Shown here piece after piece: positions 45,794 through 56,814 of a DNA stretch of 64,000 bases. The notes beneath the pieces were generated by a model. It made no database searches. It had not been told where the DNA came from and saw only the letters and a program-made list of their open reading frames with translations. Position 1 is the first letter of the stretch, and every line of letters begins with the position of its first letter. The translations under genes and the position numbers were made by a program. Source of the stretch: Rhizomys pruinosus (lineage: Eukaryota > Chordata > Mammalia > Rodentia > Spalacidae); the NCBI GenBank assembly GCA_009823505.1, contig VZQC01003052.1, positions 2,205,999-2,269,998 on the forward strand. Reading direction: 5' to 3'.

Positions 45794-45982
45794 GTGCCAC
45801 ATAAAGGAAATCCTCTAGTTAGATTAAATTTGTGATTAGAAAGAGCTTTATTTTTAATGGGGGGGGGTCTTTCATATTTTCTCAAAATGTTTCATTCTGC
45901 CACTGAGACTTTTGTATTTTCTGTCTTTCATCTAAGATATTATTTTTTAAAAGAAATATTTGGGGATTTTTATATGTAGATT

Positions 45983-46105
45983 TTTTTTTTCTGGCTGTCC
46001 TGGAACTCACTATGTAGACCAGGCTGGCCTTGAACTCACAAAGATCCACCTGCCTCTGCCTCCCAGGTGCTGGGATTAAAGGCGTGCTCCACCATACCTG
46101 GCTGA
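45983..46105 (-). mobile_element. B1 SINE, truncated
   Basis: The T-run joins directly to ctggctgtcctggaactcac, so about 25 bp near the B1 3' end are missing. The remainder to ccaccatacctggct is typical. Confidence 0.88.
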
Positions 46106-46430
46106 TGTAGAATATTTTAACTTATTAACTTCCACTGGGGCTCGGATGGTTACTGAGAGATCTGCCATTGTCAAGTCTTTAGATTTGAAGTATCTGTTCC
46201 TCTGTGTCACATATTTACTGAATTTGAAAGGTGCGGCATATCAGAGTCAAGTTCTCTTTTGACCTGATATAAACATCTTTAGTCTTCAATTTGACACTTC
46301 TCCCTCACCATCCTCACCTTCAGAATATACATTTGCTGGCCTAAAACTGCACTGGATAGAGGGCCACTCCTAACAAGGCACGTGGGGAAACCTAGCCTTG
46401 GACATTATTTGGAAACCTTCATTTCTTTTT

Positions 46431-46664
46431 TTTTAATAATTTTTTTAATTTATTATTTTTTTTATGTGTATGAGTGTACTGTCTGCATGTAGGTTGGTGC
46501 ACCCATGTCCTGCAATGCCTCAGAGGTCAGAAGAGGGCATCAGATTCCCCTGGAACTGGAGTTAAAGTCAGTTCTTAGCCGCCATGTGGGTGCTGGGAAT
46601 CGTACCTGGGTCTTCTGCAAGAGCAGTCAGCGCTCTTAACCGCTGAGCCATGTCTCCAGCCCCT
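46431..46664 (-). mobile_element. B2 SINE without the 17-bp duplication
   Basis: Reverse complete copy. A perfect 20-bp TSD lies at 46411-46430 and 46665-46684 (beginning ggaaaccttcatt). Confidence 0.94.
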
Positions 46665-46734
46665 GGAAACCTTCATTTCTTTTTCTTTTTTTCAAGCTAT
46701 GATGAGATCAGAACATTTCTTATTTTATATATTT

Positions 46735-46782
46735 TGTATATGTGTGTCAATGAACACATACAGACATATGTATATATGTGTC

Positions 46783-46833
<51 letters not shown>

Positions 46834-46955
46834 TGGTCAGAGGACAGCTACTAGAGTTGCTTCTCTCCTTCTACTCTGTTGGTTCCAGGGCTCAAACTCA
46901 GCTCCCTAGACTTGGTAACAGTGCCTTTACCCACTGCGCCATCTTGCTGCCTCCT
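46735..46955 (-). mobile_element. B3-type SINE with internal (TG)n
   Basis: Reverse SINE: a (TG)n of about 24 units at 46785-46832, then ggtcagaggacagctactag and ccactgcgccatcttgctgc. Confidence 0.7.
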
Positions 46956-47238
46956 TGAAGAACCTTTATTTTCCATCCCATTATTTCTGCATGCTTTTAA
47001 AATGAACATTTCACCAACAAAGTCAGCATTTTCTTCCTTCTGCCTGCTGCCCAAAAGATTCTACTTTATCACTCACACTGGGATGATGATGTGTTCTCCT
47101 GGCACCTGTAATGGTGATATTTTTGGCAAAAATATTTGTCTAAGGAGGAGATGAATCTTTGTTAGGTGTTGGCTTTGCAGTCACCTCTTTTGTCAGTTTG
47201 TTAATTAGTTAGTCACCTAGATGCCACACCCTTTGTGT

Positions 47239-47575
47239 TCGTTACTTTTCTGTTGCTGTGATAAAACCCCATGGCCAAGACAACTTATGAAAGAGTTTTA
47301 TTTTTACTTAAAGCTCCCGAGGGAGAGTCCTTAATGGCAGAAGAGGCAGGACAGGAGGAAGCCAGGGCAGAAAGCTCGCATGTTCAAAGGCAGACAGGAA
47401 GTAAAGGGGAAGTGGTGCAAGGTTGTGAATTCTCAAAGCCCACCCACAGGGACCTGCTTCCTCCAGCAAGCCACCCTTCCTGAAGGCCCCATGACCTTCC
47501 CAAACAGCAACACCAACTGACCAAGTATTCAAATATTTGAGCCTATGAGGGATATTGTTCATTCAAAACACTGCA
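47239..47575 (-). mobile_element. Unnamed rodent interspersed repeat
   Basis: The left end (gttacttttctgttgctgtg ataaaa) resembles the start of the 62322 repeat. The right end (gagcctatgagggatattgt tcattcaaa) is the usual close of a common rodent family. I leave the family name open. Confidence 0.6.
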
Positions 47576-47799
47576 CTCTCATAGGTACAATCTATAGAAA
47601 ATGAGTCATTTCACAATGTAGTGCATGTGATTTCATTCAGAAGAATGTAGACACTGTTCCCCAGGGCCCTCACTATGCAAGAAGGCCAATTTGACTAGTT
47701 TTCATTTACTTCTCCATAGAAGACTGGTGTTGGCTATAGGGTAGAAATTTATCATTTCATGGGCTGGGTCTCTACATTTATATAGAGCCTTCATTTATA

Positions 47800-47993
47800 T
47801 AGGGCCTTCATAGTCTTCCCAAGATCCAAACCACAGCAGTTGGCTTCATCTTCAACTTGAGTAGAGAATGCCCAGCATTTCCCATGGTGATCCTGTCAAG
47901 TCCCACTCTCCCCTCACTGCATAAGTGTTGTTATCCACTTACCATCATCTTCAACACTCAGCTTGTCAGACTGTAAAGACTCAAACTTCCTCA
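47800..47993 (+). repeat. Local duplication, copy 1 (about 190 bp)
   Basis: Closely matches 48640-48836 (shared gtcttcccaagatccaaacc, gaatgcccagcatttcccat, ctcactgcataagtgttgt). Copy 2 has about 25 extra bases after cagcagttgg. Confidence 0.88.
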
Positions 47994-48289
47994 TTAACAT
48001 TGTTTTTTATGAATGTAAAGATATTTTCTGTCTGAAAATATTGACATGTGAAAATCAGTTTATAAAACATTTTTCTTATATTTTAATGTTAGCTATGCAT
48101 AGATAAAATTGTACAAAACACATATAGGTTAAAGAATGTCATGGAATTTTATTGAATTCCCATGTAAGACCATGTTGTTCAGTCACAACCCAATTCATTT
48201 TCTCACAGAAGTAACCTGCTGACCTGGCTACTATTATTTGCTTTCCTTTGTAGTTTTTCATTAATAATATAGCTAGGATTGGTGTGTTA

Positions 48290-48639
48290 ATAAACTTTCC
48301 ATTATCATAACAAAATACCCGACACAGTCATCTTAAAAAGAGCAAAGGTTTATGGTGTCACACCGTTTGGGAGGTTTCAGTTCATGACCTATTTGACTCC
48401 ATTGCTTTGGGCCTATGGCTGCTCAACATATCAGAGGGCACTTGTTGGAGAGGACCCTTTTACCTTACACCCAATACATGAAGGAAAAGAGAGAGAAGGA
48501 AGAGTCTGGACTGTAACTAGTTCTTTCTAGGGCACACCCTCTGTGACCTAAGACGTACCCCCCCATTAGGCCACATCTCTTAAAGGTCCCACCAATGTCC
48601 TAATACCAGCCAGCAGTGTGGGAATCCAGCATTTCACTT
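48290..48639 (-). mobile_element. LTR-like (MaLR-type) repeat, tentative
   Basis: Ataacaaaatacccgacaca, cttaaaaagagcaaaggttt, ccattgctttgggcctatgg, and aggtcccaccaatgtcctaa follow the order of a widespread mammalian repeat in antisense. It lies between the two halves of the local duplication. Confidence 0.5.
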
Positions 48640-48836
48640 GGGCCTTCGTAGTCTTCCCAAGATCCAAACCACAGCAGTTGGATTGCTGGGTGGGGAGATA
48701 TGTGCATCTTCATCTTGAATAGAGAATGCCCAGCATTTCCCATGGTGATCCTATCAAGTCCCACTCTCCCCTCACTGCATAAGTGTTGTGTCCGCTTACC
48801 ATCATCTTCAACACCCAGCTTGTCAGACTGCAAGCA
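48640..48836 (+). repeat. Local duplication, copy 2
   Basis: Second copy of 47800-47993, about 840 bp downstream, with scattered substitutions that indicate an old event. Confidence 0.88.
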
Positions 48837-48970
48837 ACCATGGAGTTATCAGATCAACTATACTCAGACTGAAAATGTTTTCCTCCCCTGTCATTCCCTA
48901 AACAATACAACTGTTGTATAGCATTTGCAGTGTGTTAGATATCTAGAGATGATTTGGGGCATATGAGAGG

Positions 48971-49008
<38 letters not shown>

Positions 49009-49050
49009 GTGTGTGTGTGTGTGTGTGCGTGTGTGTGTGTGTGTGTGTGT

Positions 49051-49090
<40 letters not shown>
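48971..49090. repeat. (TG)n followed by (GA)n
   Basis: About 40 tg units with gcg interruptions (48971-49051) directly joined to about 19 ga units (49052-49090). Confidence 0.97.
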
Positions 49091-49098
<8 letters not shown>

Positions 49099-49394
49099 CA
49101 CTATGCATTTTTACAAAGGCCTTGAACATCTGTGTATCTGGACACAATTGCAGGTCCAGAAAACAGTTACCTGTGAGTACCAGAGGATGATTATATCTGT
49201 GATTATTATTCGATGTCTCTTTCTTGTAGTGCCCATTGATTGTTTTGCCCATTTCTTTAACATAGGCCCCATTTTCCTTATTTATTTATGTTTGTACTAG
49301 GTATTAATTAATTAGTTTCAAAAGTATTTTCCCACTGTGTGGCTTGATTTTTCTGTCTATGGTGTATTTTGAGAACAAAGAAGTTCTTTTTTTT

Positions 49395-50418
49395 CTTTCT
49401 TTATTTTTTTTAATATTTTTTATTTATTATATTTTAAGGGATTCACAATATAAGAGCATAGTTGTTTTCAGATCACATTGAAGTTGCTCAGTTTGCCATA
49501 CAATTAGGTAATTGGTGCTACCATCCACAGATGAGGGATACCATTCATCGTTTGTTTTTCTGGGACTGTGTTACTTCACTCAGCATGATATCTTCTAGCT
49601 CCAGCCATTTACCTGCAAAGCTCATGATGTCATCTTTCTTTACCGCTGCATAGAACTCCATTGTGTAGATGTACCACATTTTCTCTATCCACTCGTTGGT
49701 TGAGGGGCACTTGGCTTGGTTCCAGCTCCTTGCTACTGTGAAGAGAGCTGAAATAAACATGGCTGTGCATGTATCTTTGTGGTAAGAGGAGTCTTGAGGG
49801 TACATGCCCAGGAGTGGTATGGCTGGGTCAAGGTGGAAAGTTCATTCCAAGTCTTCCAAGGGTTCTCCACACTGCTTTCCATAGTGGCTGTACGAGTTTA
49901 TATTCCCACCAGCAGTGGATGAGTGGTCCCCTTTCCCCACAACCTCTCCAGCACTTGGTATCATTTGTTTTCTTGATCCTAGCCAGTCTTATTGGAGTAA
50001 GATGATATCTTAAAGTGGTTTTGATTTGCATTTCCTTAATTATTAATGATGTTGAACACTTCTTGAGATGTTTCTCAGCCATCTCTAATTCACTTGTGAA
50101 GTCTCTGTTCAGCTCTTTGCTCCATCTATTGAGTGGGTCATTTGTTTTCTTCTTTGTTTTTTGAGTAGTTTATATATTCTGGAAATCAATGCTTTGTCAG
50201 ATGTTTCTGCGGCGAAGGTTTCCTCCCACTCTGTGGGATTTCTCTTCACTTCCTTGATTGTTTCTTTTGATGTACAGAAGCTTTTGAGTTTAATGAGGTC
50301 CCATTTGTCAATTGTTGAAGTTCTTCATTTTAATGTACTCAAAATGATCAGGTCTTTGCCCATTTTTATATGCCATGGTTCTTATGTCTTGAGAAACCTC
50401 TCTCTACCCTGAAGTTAT
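49395..50418 (-). mobile_element. 5'-truncated L1: ORF2 C-terminus and short 3' UTR
   Basis: Antisense L1. The left end shares the terminal 3' UTR with the copy at 39600 and then joins ORF2. On the minus strand, 49545-49805 contains the ORF2 C-terminal landmark [20 protein letters not shown], with stops elsewhere. The copy is non-functional. Confidence 0.92.
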
Positions 50419-50559
50419 AAAAATACTATGGTACATCATCCTTATAAACAGAGTTTTGCTTCTTAGAATTCAGTTTGTGCTATAAAGTTGGCCCCCAACT
50501 TCATGGTTTTTTTTCTCACAAATATACGCATTCTTCCAACCAGAATTTACTGGAAAGCC

Positions 50560-50798
50560 CATTCTTTTAACATATGTATTTATTATTTTTATTTTATGTG
50601 TATGAGTATGTTCCCTGCATGAGCGTAAGTACACCCATGTCATGCAGTGCCTGCAGAAGTCAGAAGGCATCAATTGGATTCCCCTGGAACCAGGTTACGG
50701 ATGGTCGTTGACTGCCATGCATGTGCTGGGAATTGAACCCGTGTCCTCTGCAAGAACATCCAATACTCTTAACCACTGAGCCATCTCTACAGCCCCAG
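50560..50798 (-). mobile_element. B3/B2 SINE
   Basis: Reverse copy from the A/T-rich tail complement to gagccatctctacagcccc. No 17-bp duplication. Confidence 0.88.
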
Positions 50799-51194
50799 AA
50801 AGACCGTCATTAATGAGACCAAAGATCCTCACTGCTGCTTTGGCACCAGTCAAGTGGCCATAAATTCGTGATAGACTTCTCCCATCTCTGTACCTGTTAG
50901 CCCTTTGTCAAAACTTCACCATCTTAATAATTCTTGTTAGGTGGAAATTTCTTGTTTTTAATTGGCACTTGGGAACTCTGTGGTACATTTAAGGATCTAC
51001 TCTTTAGACTAAAACAAACAGTTACAGCAACAACAATAAAAATCTCAAGACATTTTTGAAGGATTGTCTTGAATCTATACATTAGTTATACTAAATCAAC
51101 ACCTTGAAAATGGTGAGTCATAGAAGCAAAGCACACAGCATTCTCACTTGCTATGTTCCCTTTTGGGGCTTTCTTGGTGAACTATTCCAATAAA
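50799..51194. other. No recognised feature
   Basis: Single-copy DNA with no supported gene or repeat. Confidence 0.45.
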
Positions 51195-51505
51195 ATACTA
51201 TTTTATCATTTGAGGTCTTTATATATTTTTATATATTTTTTAACATTTTATTGAAGTTATATACATTCATACATCATTTCTCAGTCCAATCTAGATTCAT
51301 CTTGTCTTCCATGCCCCCCACCCCACCCAAGTTCATGCACTCTGCCATCCCTGCCCTGTATCTTTTTCTCATTCTTTTCAAAGTTTTTTCAAAGCAGAGG
51401 ATTATTCTCCTTGGGGGGAACTTTACTGTTTCAGTCCATTCCCTGTCCCTGTTCCTCTGCTGTTGTTTCCTCCCATCTGTACCACTTCAAAAAGTTGAAT
51501 ATAGC
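51195..51505 (-). mobile_element. L1 3' end, segment 1
   Basis: Antisense L1 3' UTR (atgccccccaccccacccaa, ttcatgcactctgccatccc). It continues at 51764 and 52116 after two B2 insertions. Confidence 0.88.
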
Positions 51506-51748
51506 GGGGCTGGAGGATGGCCTAGCAGTTAAGAGTGCTGACCGCTCTTACAGAGGACCCGGGTTCGATCCCCAGCACCCACATGGCAGCTGAGAACCGT
51601 CTGAAACTCCAATTCCAGGAGAACTCCAGTTCCAGGGGAATCCGACACCCTCTTCTGACCTCCGCGGCATTGCACGACACAGGCGCACAAACCTGCATGC
51701 AGACAGTACATTCATACACATAAAGAAATAAAAAATAAATAAATAAAT
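51506..51748 (+). mobile_element. B2 SINE, young subfamily, inserted in L1
   Basis: 17-bp duplication present. Perfect 15-bp TSDs (aaagttgaatatagc) lie at 51491-51505 and 51749-51763. The head reads gggctggaggatggcc, a 2-bp loss just before the A box. Confidence 0.95.
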
Positions 51749-51763
51749 AAAGTTGAATATAGC

Positions 51764-51884
51764 ATTGATGTTGCTCAGTTTGCCTTACAACTCAGTGCTT
51801 TGCTTCTCTGGGACTCTGTTATTTAGAATAATATCTTCTAGTTCCATCCATCTACCTGCAAAGTTCATGATGCCATCTTTCTTT
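51764..51884 (-). mobile_element. L1, segment 2
   Basis: Continues the interrupted L1 (attgatgttgctcagtttgc, ctagttccatccatctacct). Confidence 0.85.
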
Positions 51885-52115
51885 TTTTAATTTTTTATTC
51901 ATTTATTATTTTTTATGTGTATGAGTGTACTGTCAGCATGTAGGTTGGTGCACCCGTGTCATGCAATGCCACGGAAGTCAGAAGAGGGTGAAGGATTCAC
52001 CTGGAACTGGAGTTAAAGACTGTTCTTAGCCGCCATGTGGGTGCTGGGAATCGAACCCAGGTCCTCTGCAAGAGCAGTCAGTGCTCTTAACTGCTGATCC
52101 ATCTCTCCAGCCCCT
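51885..52115 (-). mobile_element. B2 SINE without the 17-bp duplication, inserted in L1
   Basis: Reverse copy. TSD atgccatctttcttt lies at 51870-51884 and 52116-52130. Confidence 0.94.
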
Positions 52116-52615
52116 ATGCCATCTTTCTTTACCGCTGCATAGAATTCTATTGTGTAGATGTACCACATTTTCTCTATCCACTCATCGGTTGAGAGGCATT
52201 TGGGTTAGTTCCAGCTCTTTTGCTATTGTGAAGAGAGCTTCAAGGAACATGACTGTGCATGTATCTTTGCGGTAGGATGCATCTTGTGGGTATATACCCA
52301 GGAGTGGTACGACTGGGTCAGGTGGGAGGCTCATCCTGAGTCTCTTCAGAGTTCTCCACACTGCTTTCCCATAGTGGTTGTACGAGTTTTCATTCCCACC
52401 ATCAGTGGATGAGTGTTCCCCTTTCCCGACAACCTCTCCAGCATTTGGTGTAATTTGTTTTCTTGATCCTAGCCACTTTTATCAGAGTGAGATGATATCT
52501 TAAAGTTGTTTTAATTTGCATTTCCTTAATTATTAGCTATGTTGACCATTTTTTAAGATGTTTCTCAGCCATCTTTATTTCCTCATTTGTGAAGTCTCTG
52601 TTCAGCTCTTATTTT
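52116..52615 (-). mobile_element. L1, segment 3 (ORF2 end)
   Basis: Continues the same antisense L1: ctttaccgctgcatagaatt, gtagatgtaccacattttct, ccgacaacctctccagcatt, gtgaagtctctgttcagctc. ORF2 frames are broken. Confidence 0.88.
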
Positions 52616-52634
52616 TATTCTTGTTTGTATTTTC

Positions 52635-52876
52635 AGGGATTATTTATTTATTTATTTATTTATTTTACTGCTTATCTGTATGAGTGTACTGCCTACATGT
52701 AGGTAGGTGCACCCATGTCCTGCATTGCTATGAAGGTCAGAAAAGGGCATCAGTTCCCCTGGAACTGACTGGAGTGAAAGATGGTTCTTAGCCTCCATGT
52801 GGGTGCTAGAATCGAACCCAGGTCCTCTGCAAGAGCAGTCAGTGCTCTTAACCGATGAGCCATCTCTCCAGCCCCA
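52635..52876 (-). mobile_element. B2 SINE without the 17-bp duplication
   Basis: Reverse copy with (tta)n-like tail complement at 52645-52664 and head complement gagccatctctccagcccc. Confidence 0.9.
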
Positions 52877-53222
52877 GTTTCAGGGATATTATAAATGTTG
52901 TCTTTTAAGTTTTCTTTTTTAAATTATCTCTTCCTAGTTTGATAGTCATTATACATTTTCATTATGTCTATCAACTGATCAACTGCTACATTCACATATT
53001 TATTCTAATATATTATATGTTGAATAGTATACATTTTTGTAAATGCACATAGTGAATAATATTATTTTCCACTTTAAAATTTTTTGTATTATTTTTCTTG
53101 TGTATTGTATCTGATGATTACCTTAGGAAAAATGATAAATTTAAATGCCAGTAGTAAGGATTCTCCAAGAGAAAACATTTTAAATTATAACTATTTTTTG
53201 GTTTTTAAGAACTTATCAAATT

Positions 53223-53463
53223 GGGACTGGAGAGATAGCCTAGCAGTTAAGAGCGCCGACTGCTCTTACAGAGGACCCAGGTTCGATTCCCCAGCACCCA
53301 CATGGCAGCTGAGAACCATCTGTAACTCCAATTCCAGGAGAACTCCAGTTCCAGGGGAATCCGACACCCTCTTCTGACACTCACGGCATTGCACGACACG
53401 GGTGCACAAACCTACATGCAGACAGTACATTCATACACATAAAAAAAATTAATTAGTTAAAAA
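53223..53463 (+). mobile_element. B2 SINE, young subfamily
   Basis: 17-bp duplication present. 13-bp TSDs (aacttatcaaatt) lie at 53210-53222 and 53464-53476. B box has an extra c (gattccccagc). Confidence 0.94.
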
Positions 53464-53565
53464 AACTTATCAAATTAACTTTTTTTTATATGTGGTTCTT
53501 TGACTTGTAGCAGATTTACAAATTTGTGAAGTACTGCCATAAGTCAAGATAGAGAATGGGTTTAT

Positions 53566-53728
53566 GCACTGGGCGTGATGCACGCCTTTAATCCTAGCAC
53601 TCGGGAGGCAGAGGCAGGCTGATCTTTGTGAGTTCAAGGCCAGCCTGGTCTACAGAGTCAGTTCCAGGACAGCTGGGGCTACAGGGAGACCCTGTCTCGA
53701 AAAGACAAATAGAAAAAAAAAGAGAAAG
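53566..53728 (+). mobile_element. B1 SINE
   Basis: Starts gcactgggcgtgatgcacgc and ends gaccctgtctcgaaaagac plus an A-rich tail. 13-bp TSDs (agaatgggtttat) lie at 53553-53565 and 53729-53741. Confidence 0.94.
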
Positions 53729-53744
53729 AATGGGTTTATTTCTG

Positions 53745-54015
53745 TATTCCATGACTTTACCCAAACCATCGCATCTCCAAACCTTGCACCTATGATCTAT
53801 TATTTATTCTTCTAGTTTTGTCTTTTCCAGATAACATGTAAATGAAATTAAGCAATTGGCCTTCTTAGCCTGACTTCTCTCACCCTACACCATAACTTTA
53901 AGAGTCATCCTATTAATTCATGTATTCCTTTTTATTGCTAAGTAGTATTCTGTTCTGTGGACATACCACAGATTTTTAAAATATGATTGTCCGTCGAATT
54001 TAAGCATATTTTCTG
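53745..54015 (-). mobile_element. Old L1 fragment
   Basis: Antisense old-L1 phrases: tcttttccagataacatgta, ttgctaagtagtattctgtt, tgtggacataccacagattt. Confidence 0.6.
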
Positions 54016-54130
54016 ATTCTGAAAATTATTCTACTTCCTTAGATAAGTTACTTAACCTCTCCAGGCATCATCTGTAATGGTGGTGAAAATAATACCAGCA
54101 CTGTAGGGGGATGAGATGAACTAATAGATA

Positions 54131-54450
54131 CAGAGTACAGTCAGCCCTCCATATCTGTGGGTTTCAGATTCATGGATCCAGTCAACCACAAGTCAGAAGC
54201 ATTTAGTGAGGAAAACTCATGTTTGTAGTGAGCATGCAAAGACTTTTTAAATTGCCCTTATTTCCTAAGTAATGCAGCCTAATTACTTATGTTGCATTGT
54301 ATATTATGACTAATGTAGAAATGGTTTAAGGTCTGCAGAAGGCTGTATGTATGTTATATAAATTCACTTTGCCATTTTATGTACAAGAATTGAACATCTC
54401 TGGATTTTGTACCCTAACGGGATCCGAGGTAAATATACCTCGTATATTGG
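54131..54450 (+). mobile_element. Tigger-type DNA transposon relic
   Basis: Left terminal region cagtcagccctccatatctg and tgggtttcagattcatggat. Right terminal region gaacatctctggattttgta, ccctaacgggatccgaggt. The ends are diverged inverted repeats of a Tc1/mariner-Tigger family with the transposase portion deleted. Confidence 0.72.
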
Positions 54451-54673
54451 GCAGCAACTGTGCTCAGAATGATGCCTGGTATGCTGTAAGGGATTAATAA
54501 ATATAAATCACTATTGGCTCAGTAGTAACCATGAGTTTGAAGTAGAAAAGTACTTGACAAGTTTAAGAAATGCCAAGAAGTCTGGTGCCAGAGGTGCAGT
54601 GGGCAAAGAGTAGATGACTGGAGAGGAATGCAGGTGATGATGATGGAGCCTCCTGGGCTTTACTTCAGGTCTT

Positions 54674-54675
<2 letters not shown>

Positions 54676-54722
<47 letters not shown>

Positions 54723-55025
54723 GTGTTCTTGCCCAGACCTGTATGTCTGGAGGCCAGAGGTTGATATCACACGTCTTCTCCTCAATTGCTCTCTACCATA
54801 TTTTTTGAAACAGGGCCTCTCACTGAGCCTAGAGCTCCCTGTTCCCAGCTGATTGGTCAGCAGACCCCTGGGATCCACTTGTCTCTGTCTCTATCAGCCC
54901 CAGTGCTGGGGTCAGAGATGGGTGCCACCATACCTGGCATTTATGTAGGACCTGGGGATCTGAACTCAAGCCCTCATGCTTGGGTAAAAAGCACTTTATC
55001 TATTGGGCCATCTCCCCAGCCCCTT
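54676..55025 (-). mobile_element. B4A-type SINE with (TG)n
   Basis: A (TG)n of about 22 units at 54676-54720, then the B1-like part (gaaacagggcctctcactga, gccaccatacctggca) and the ID-like part (ggggatctgaactcaagccc, gggccatctccccagcccc). A near-complete reverse B4. Confidence 0.85.
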
Positions 55026-55306
55026 ACAGGTACGAGTTTTCATTTCATTCTAAGTGCCATGGGATGTGATCTGGTTCATGTCTTCTAGATTACTCAGGCT
55101 GATGTGAGGAGAATCAGGCACCCTATGAGAAGGAACTTGTGCAGTAGGACAATGGAAAGGTGGTAGGCCCAGACGACAGTGATGTTTCCTGGTCAGGGGA
55201 TAGTAACAAGTGGTTTGACTCATGGTATGGTTTGAATGTAGAATCCAAAACATTGACACTTGCACACACACATTCCCCCTCAGAGCAGCAGTGTGGGACA
55301 ACTGTA

Positions 55307-55320
55307 GCGCCCTCTCCTGG
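55307..55320 (-). promoter_or_regulatory. CTCF-like core motif
   Basis: gcgccctctcctgg, followed by tgg, fits the reverse CTCF core with one mismatch and a GCG lead. Single-copy DNA. Motif match only. Confidence 0.3.
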
Positions 55321-55431
55321 TGGGGCTTTACAAACCATTTCCCTCATCTACCTTTGAATCGAAACCTCAGCCTTTATGTCTGATGTACCAAACCCACTTG
55401 GAGAAGTAGCCCGTTTGGGAGTATTTTTAAT

Positions 55432-55664
55432 TTTTTAATTTAAATATTTTAAAATTTATCTTATGTATATGAGTGTTTTGCATGCATGTATGTAAGTGCA
55501 CCATGTGTGTACAATGCCTGCAGGGGTCAGAAGAGGGCGTCAGGTCCCCTGGAAGTGAAGTTTTTTTGGAGGTCTATTACCCTTCATGTGGGTGCTGGGA
55601 ACGGAACTCGGGTTTCTGTAAGAATAGCCAGTGGTGCTCTTAACCCCTGAGTCATCTCTCCAGC
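55432..55664 (-). mobile_element. B3 SINE
   Basis: Reverse B3: cttatgtatatgagtgtttt, ggtcagaagagggcgtcagg, cttaacccctgagtcatctc, tccagcc. Confidence 0.85.
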
Positions 55665-56518
55665 CTTTGTCTTTGCAATTTTCCATGAGCTCTAACTGAC
55701 AGCTTTGCTACTCATGCCCTGAATATACTCGCAGAGAACTGGCTTGCCCCACAGAAGTGCGTGGTCCCAGCACCCTGCTTTGTGGCTCTCTGCAGCACAT
55801 GGCTCTGTAGGCCTGTGTGCTTTGGGGTTCTCCTAGAAGTAACTGCAAGCTCAGCTGGGGTTGGTAGTTTTTGTAGCTGGCTGACGCTCCTTGCTACACT
55901 GAGCACTTATTTTTAGAATAAACATCATCAGATCCAGATGCAAACTGGATTAGAAATTTAGTTTTGACCTCTTTTTAGCCTCAGTTCCCTCTAGAATCTT
56001 TCTTTCCAATGACAAATGATCTTGATTTTTGAGGGTGATCTCAGACTCAAATCAGCCTTGCATTCAAATGGAGGAGTTTTTTTCTTTTCCAAACAGAGTT
56101 AAAAATAGAAATCTCTGATCTCAGAAAGTTTTTTTTTTCTTTCTCTTAACACGTCTGAGTTTGTTCTCTGTGGGGCGTGAACTTTCAGCTCCTTGAAGAC
56201 AAACACCTGACCCAGTCTTTATCTGGAGCTCACTCAGTTGTGCTTTTCTCTTTTTAACCCTGTCCTCGCTGCTTAATCTGGACCTTTTCATTACCCAGGT
56301 TCTATTAAAAAGAAGCCGTCTCCCTTTCATTTGGCCCACTCAATCCTTGCCATACCTGGTCACCACGTCTAACAGCTCTCCTTGGGGTCCTGTCCCCTTC
56401 GGGCTGCTTCTTTCTTGAGCTTATTTGTAAGAAGGCCACGGGGATTCGGGAGGTTCTCTCTTGAATTTTTCGATTTATTTGTGCTTCTTTGTAACTGGCT
56501 TATTTTGTGATCTTACAG
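55665..56518. other. Intron upstream of the coding exon
   Basis: Single-copy sequence with no young repeat. The last 60 bases before the exon are T-rich and end tgatcttacag, a standard acceptor. Confidence 0.6.
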
Positions 56519-56580
56519 AATACCAAGCTGCTGTCCTACACCTGAAGAGGGAGCACAAAGAAGAAATTGAAAACCTGCAG
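56519..56580 (+). CDS. Fmn1: Internal coding exon for a coiled-coil segment, probably formin-1
   Basis: A 62-nt exon sits between an acceptor (tgatcttacag) and a donor (gtaggtgt). It starts with two bases that complete a codon begun in the preceding exon and ends at a codon boundary. The peptide is YQAAVLHLKREHKEEIENLQ, rich in E, K and L with heptad-like leucine/isoleucine spacing, as expected of a coiled coil. The neighbouring intron frames hit stops soon. I associate this peptide with the coiled-coil region before the FH1/FH2 domains of formin-1, an actin nucleator of limb and kidney development and adherens junctions, whose gene has very long introns. That fits one tiny exon in 64 kb. Exon status is well supported (about 0.85). 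The gene name is from memory and could be another coiled-coil protein. Confidence 0.6.
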
Positions 56581-56814
56581 GTAGGTGTCTTGGATTCAGT
56601 CGAACTGGTTCGTTTTTCTCATGTGCTGATGTTAATATTTCTCTTGTGTGGGGAGTTTTTAACTAGATGGTGTCTGCAGCTCGCAGTGGTTGGTGGCAGT
56701 TCATCTTGGGATGAAAGCTTTGGGTGTTGAACTTAATAAATCTGGCTTCTAATTTCGAAAAACAAATACCATGAATTCCTTTGGATTTGATTGGAATAAA
56801 AGCCCAATTTTATA

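Noticed and set aside
49545..49805. Active L1 reverse transcriptase gene
   Set aside because: Only the ORF2 C-terminus and 3' UTR remain, with stops; the element is 5'-truncated.
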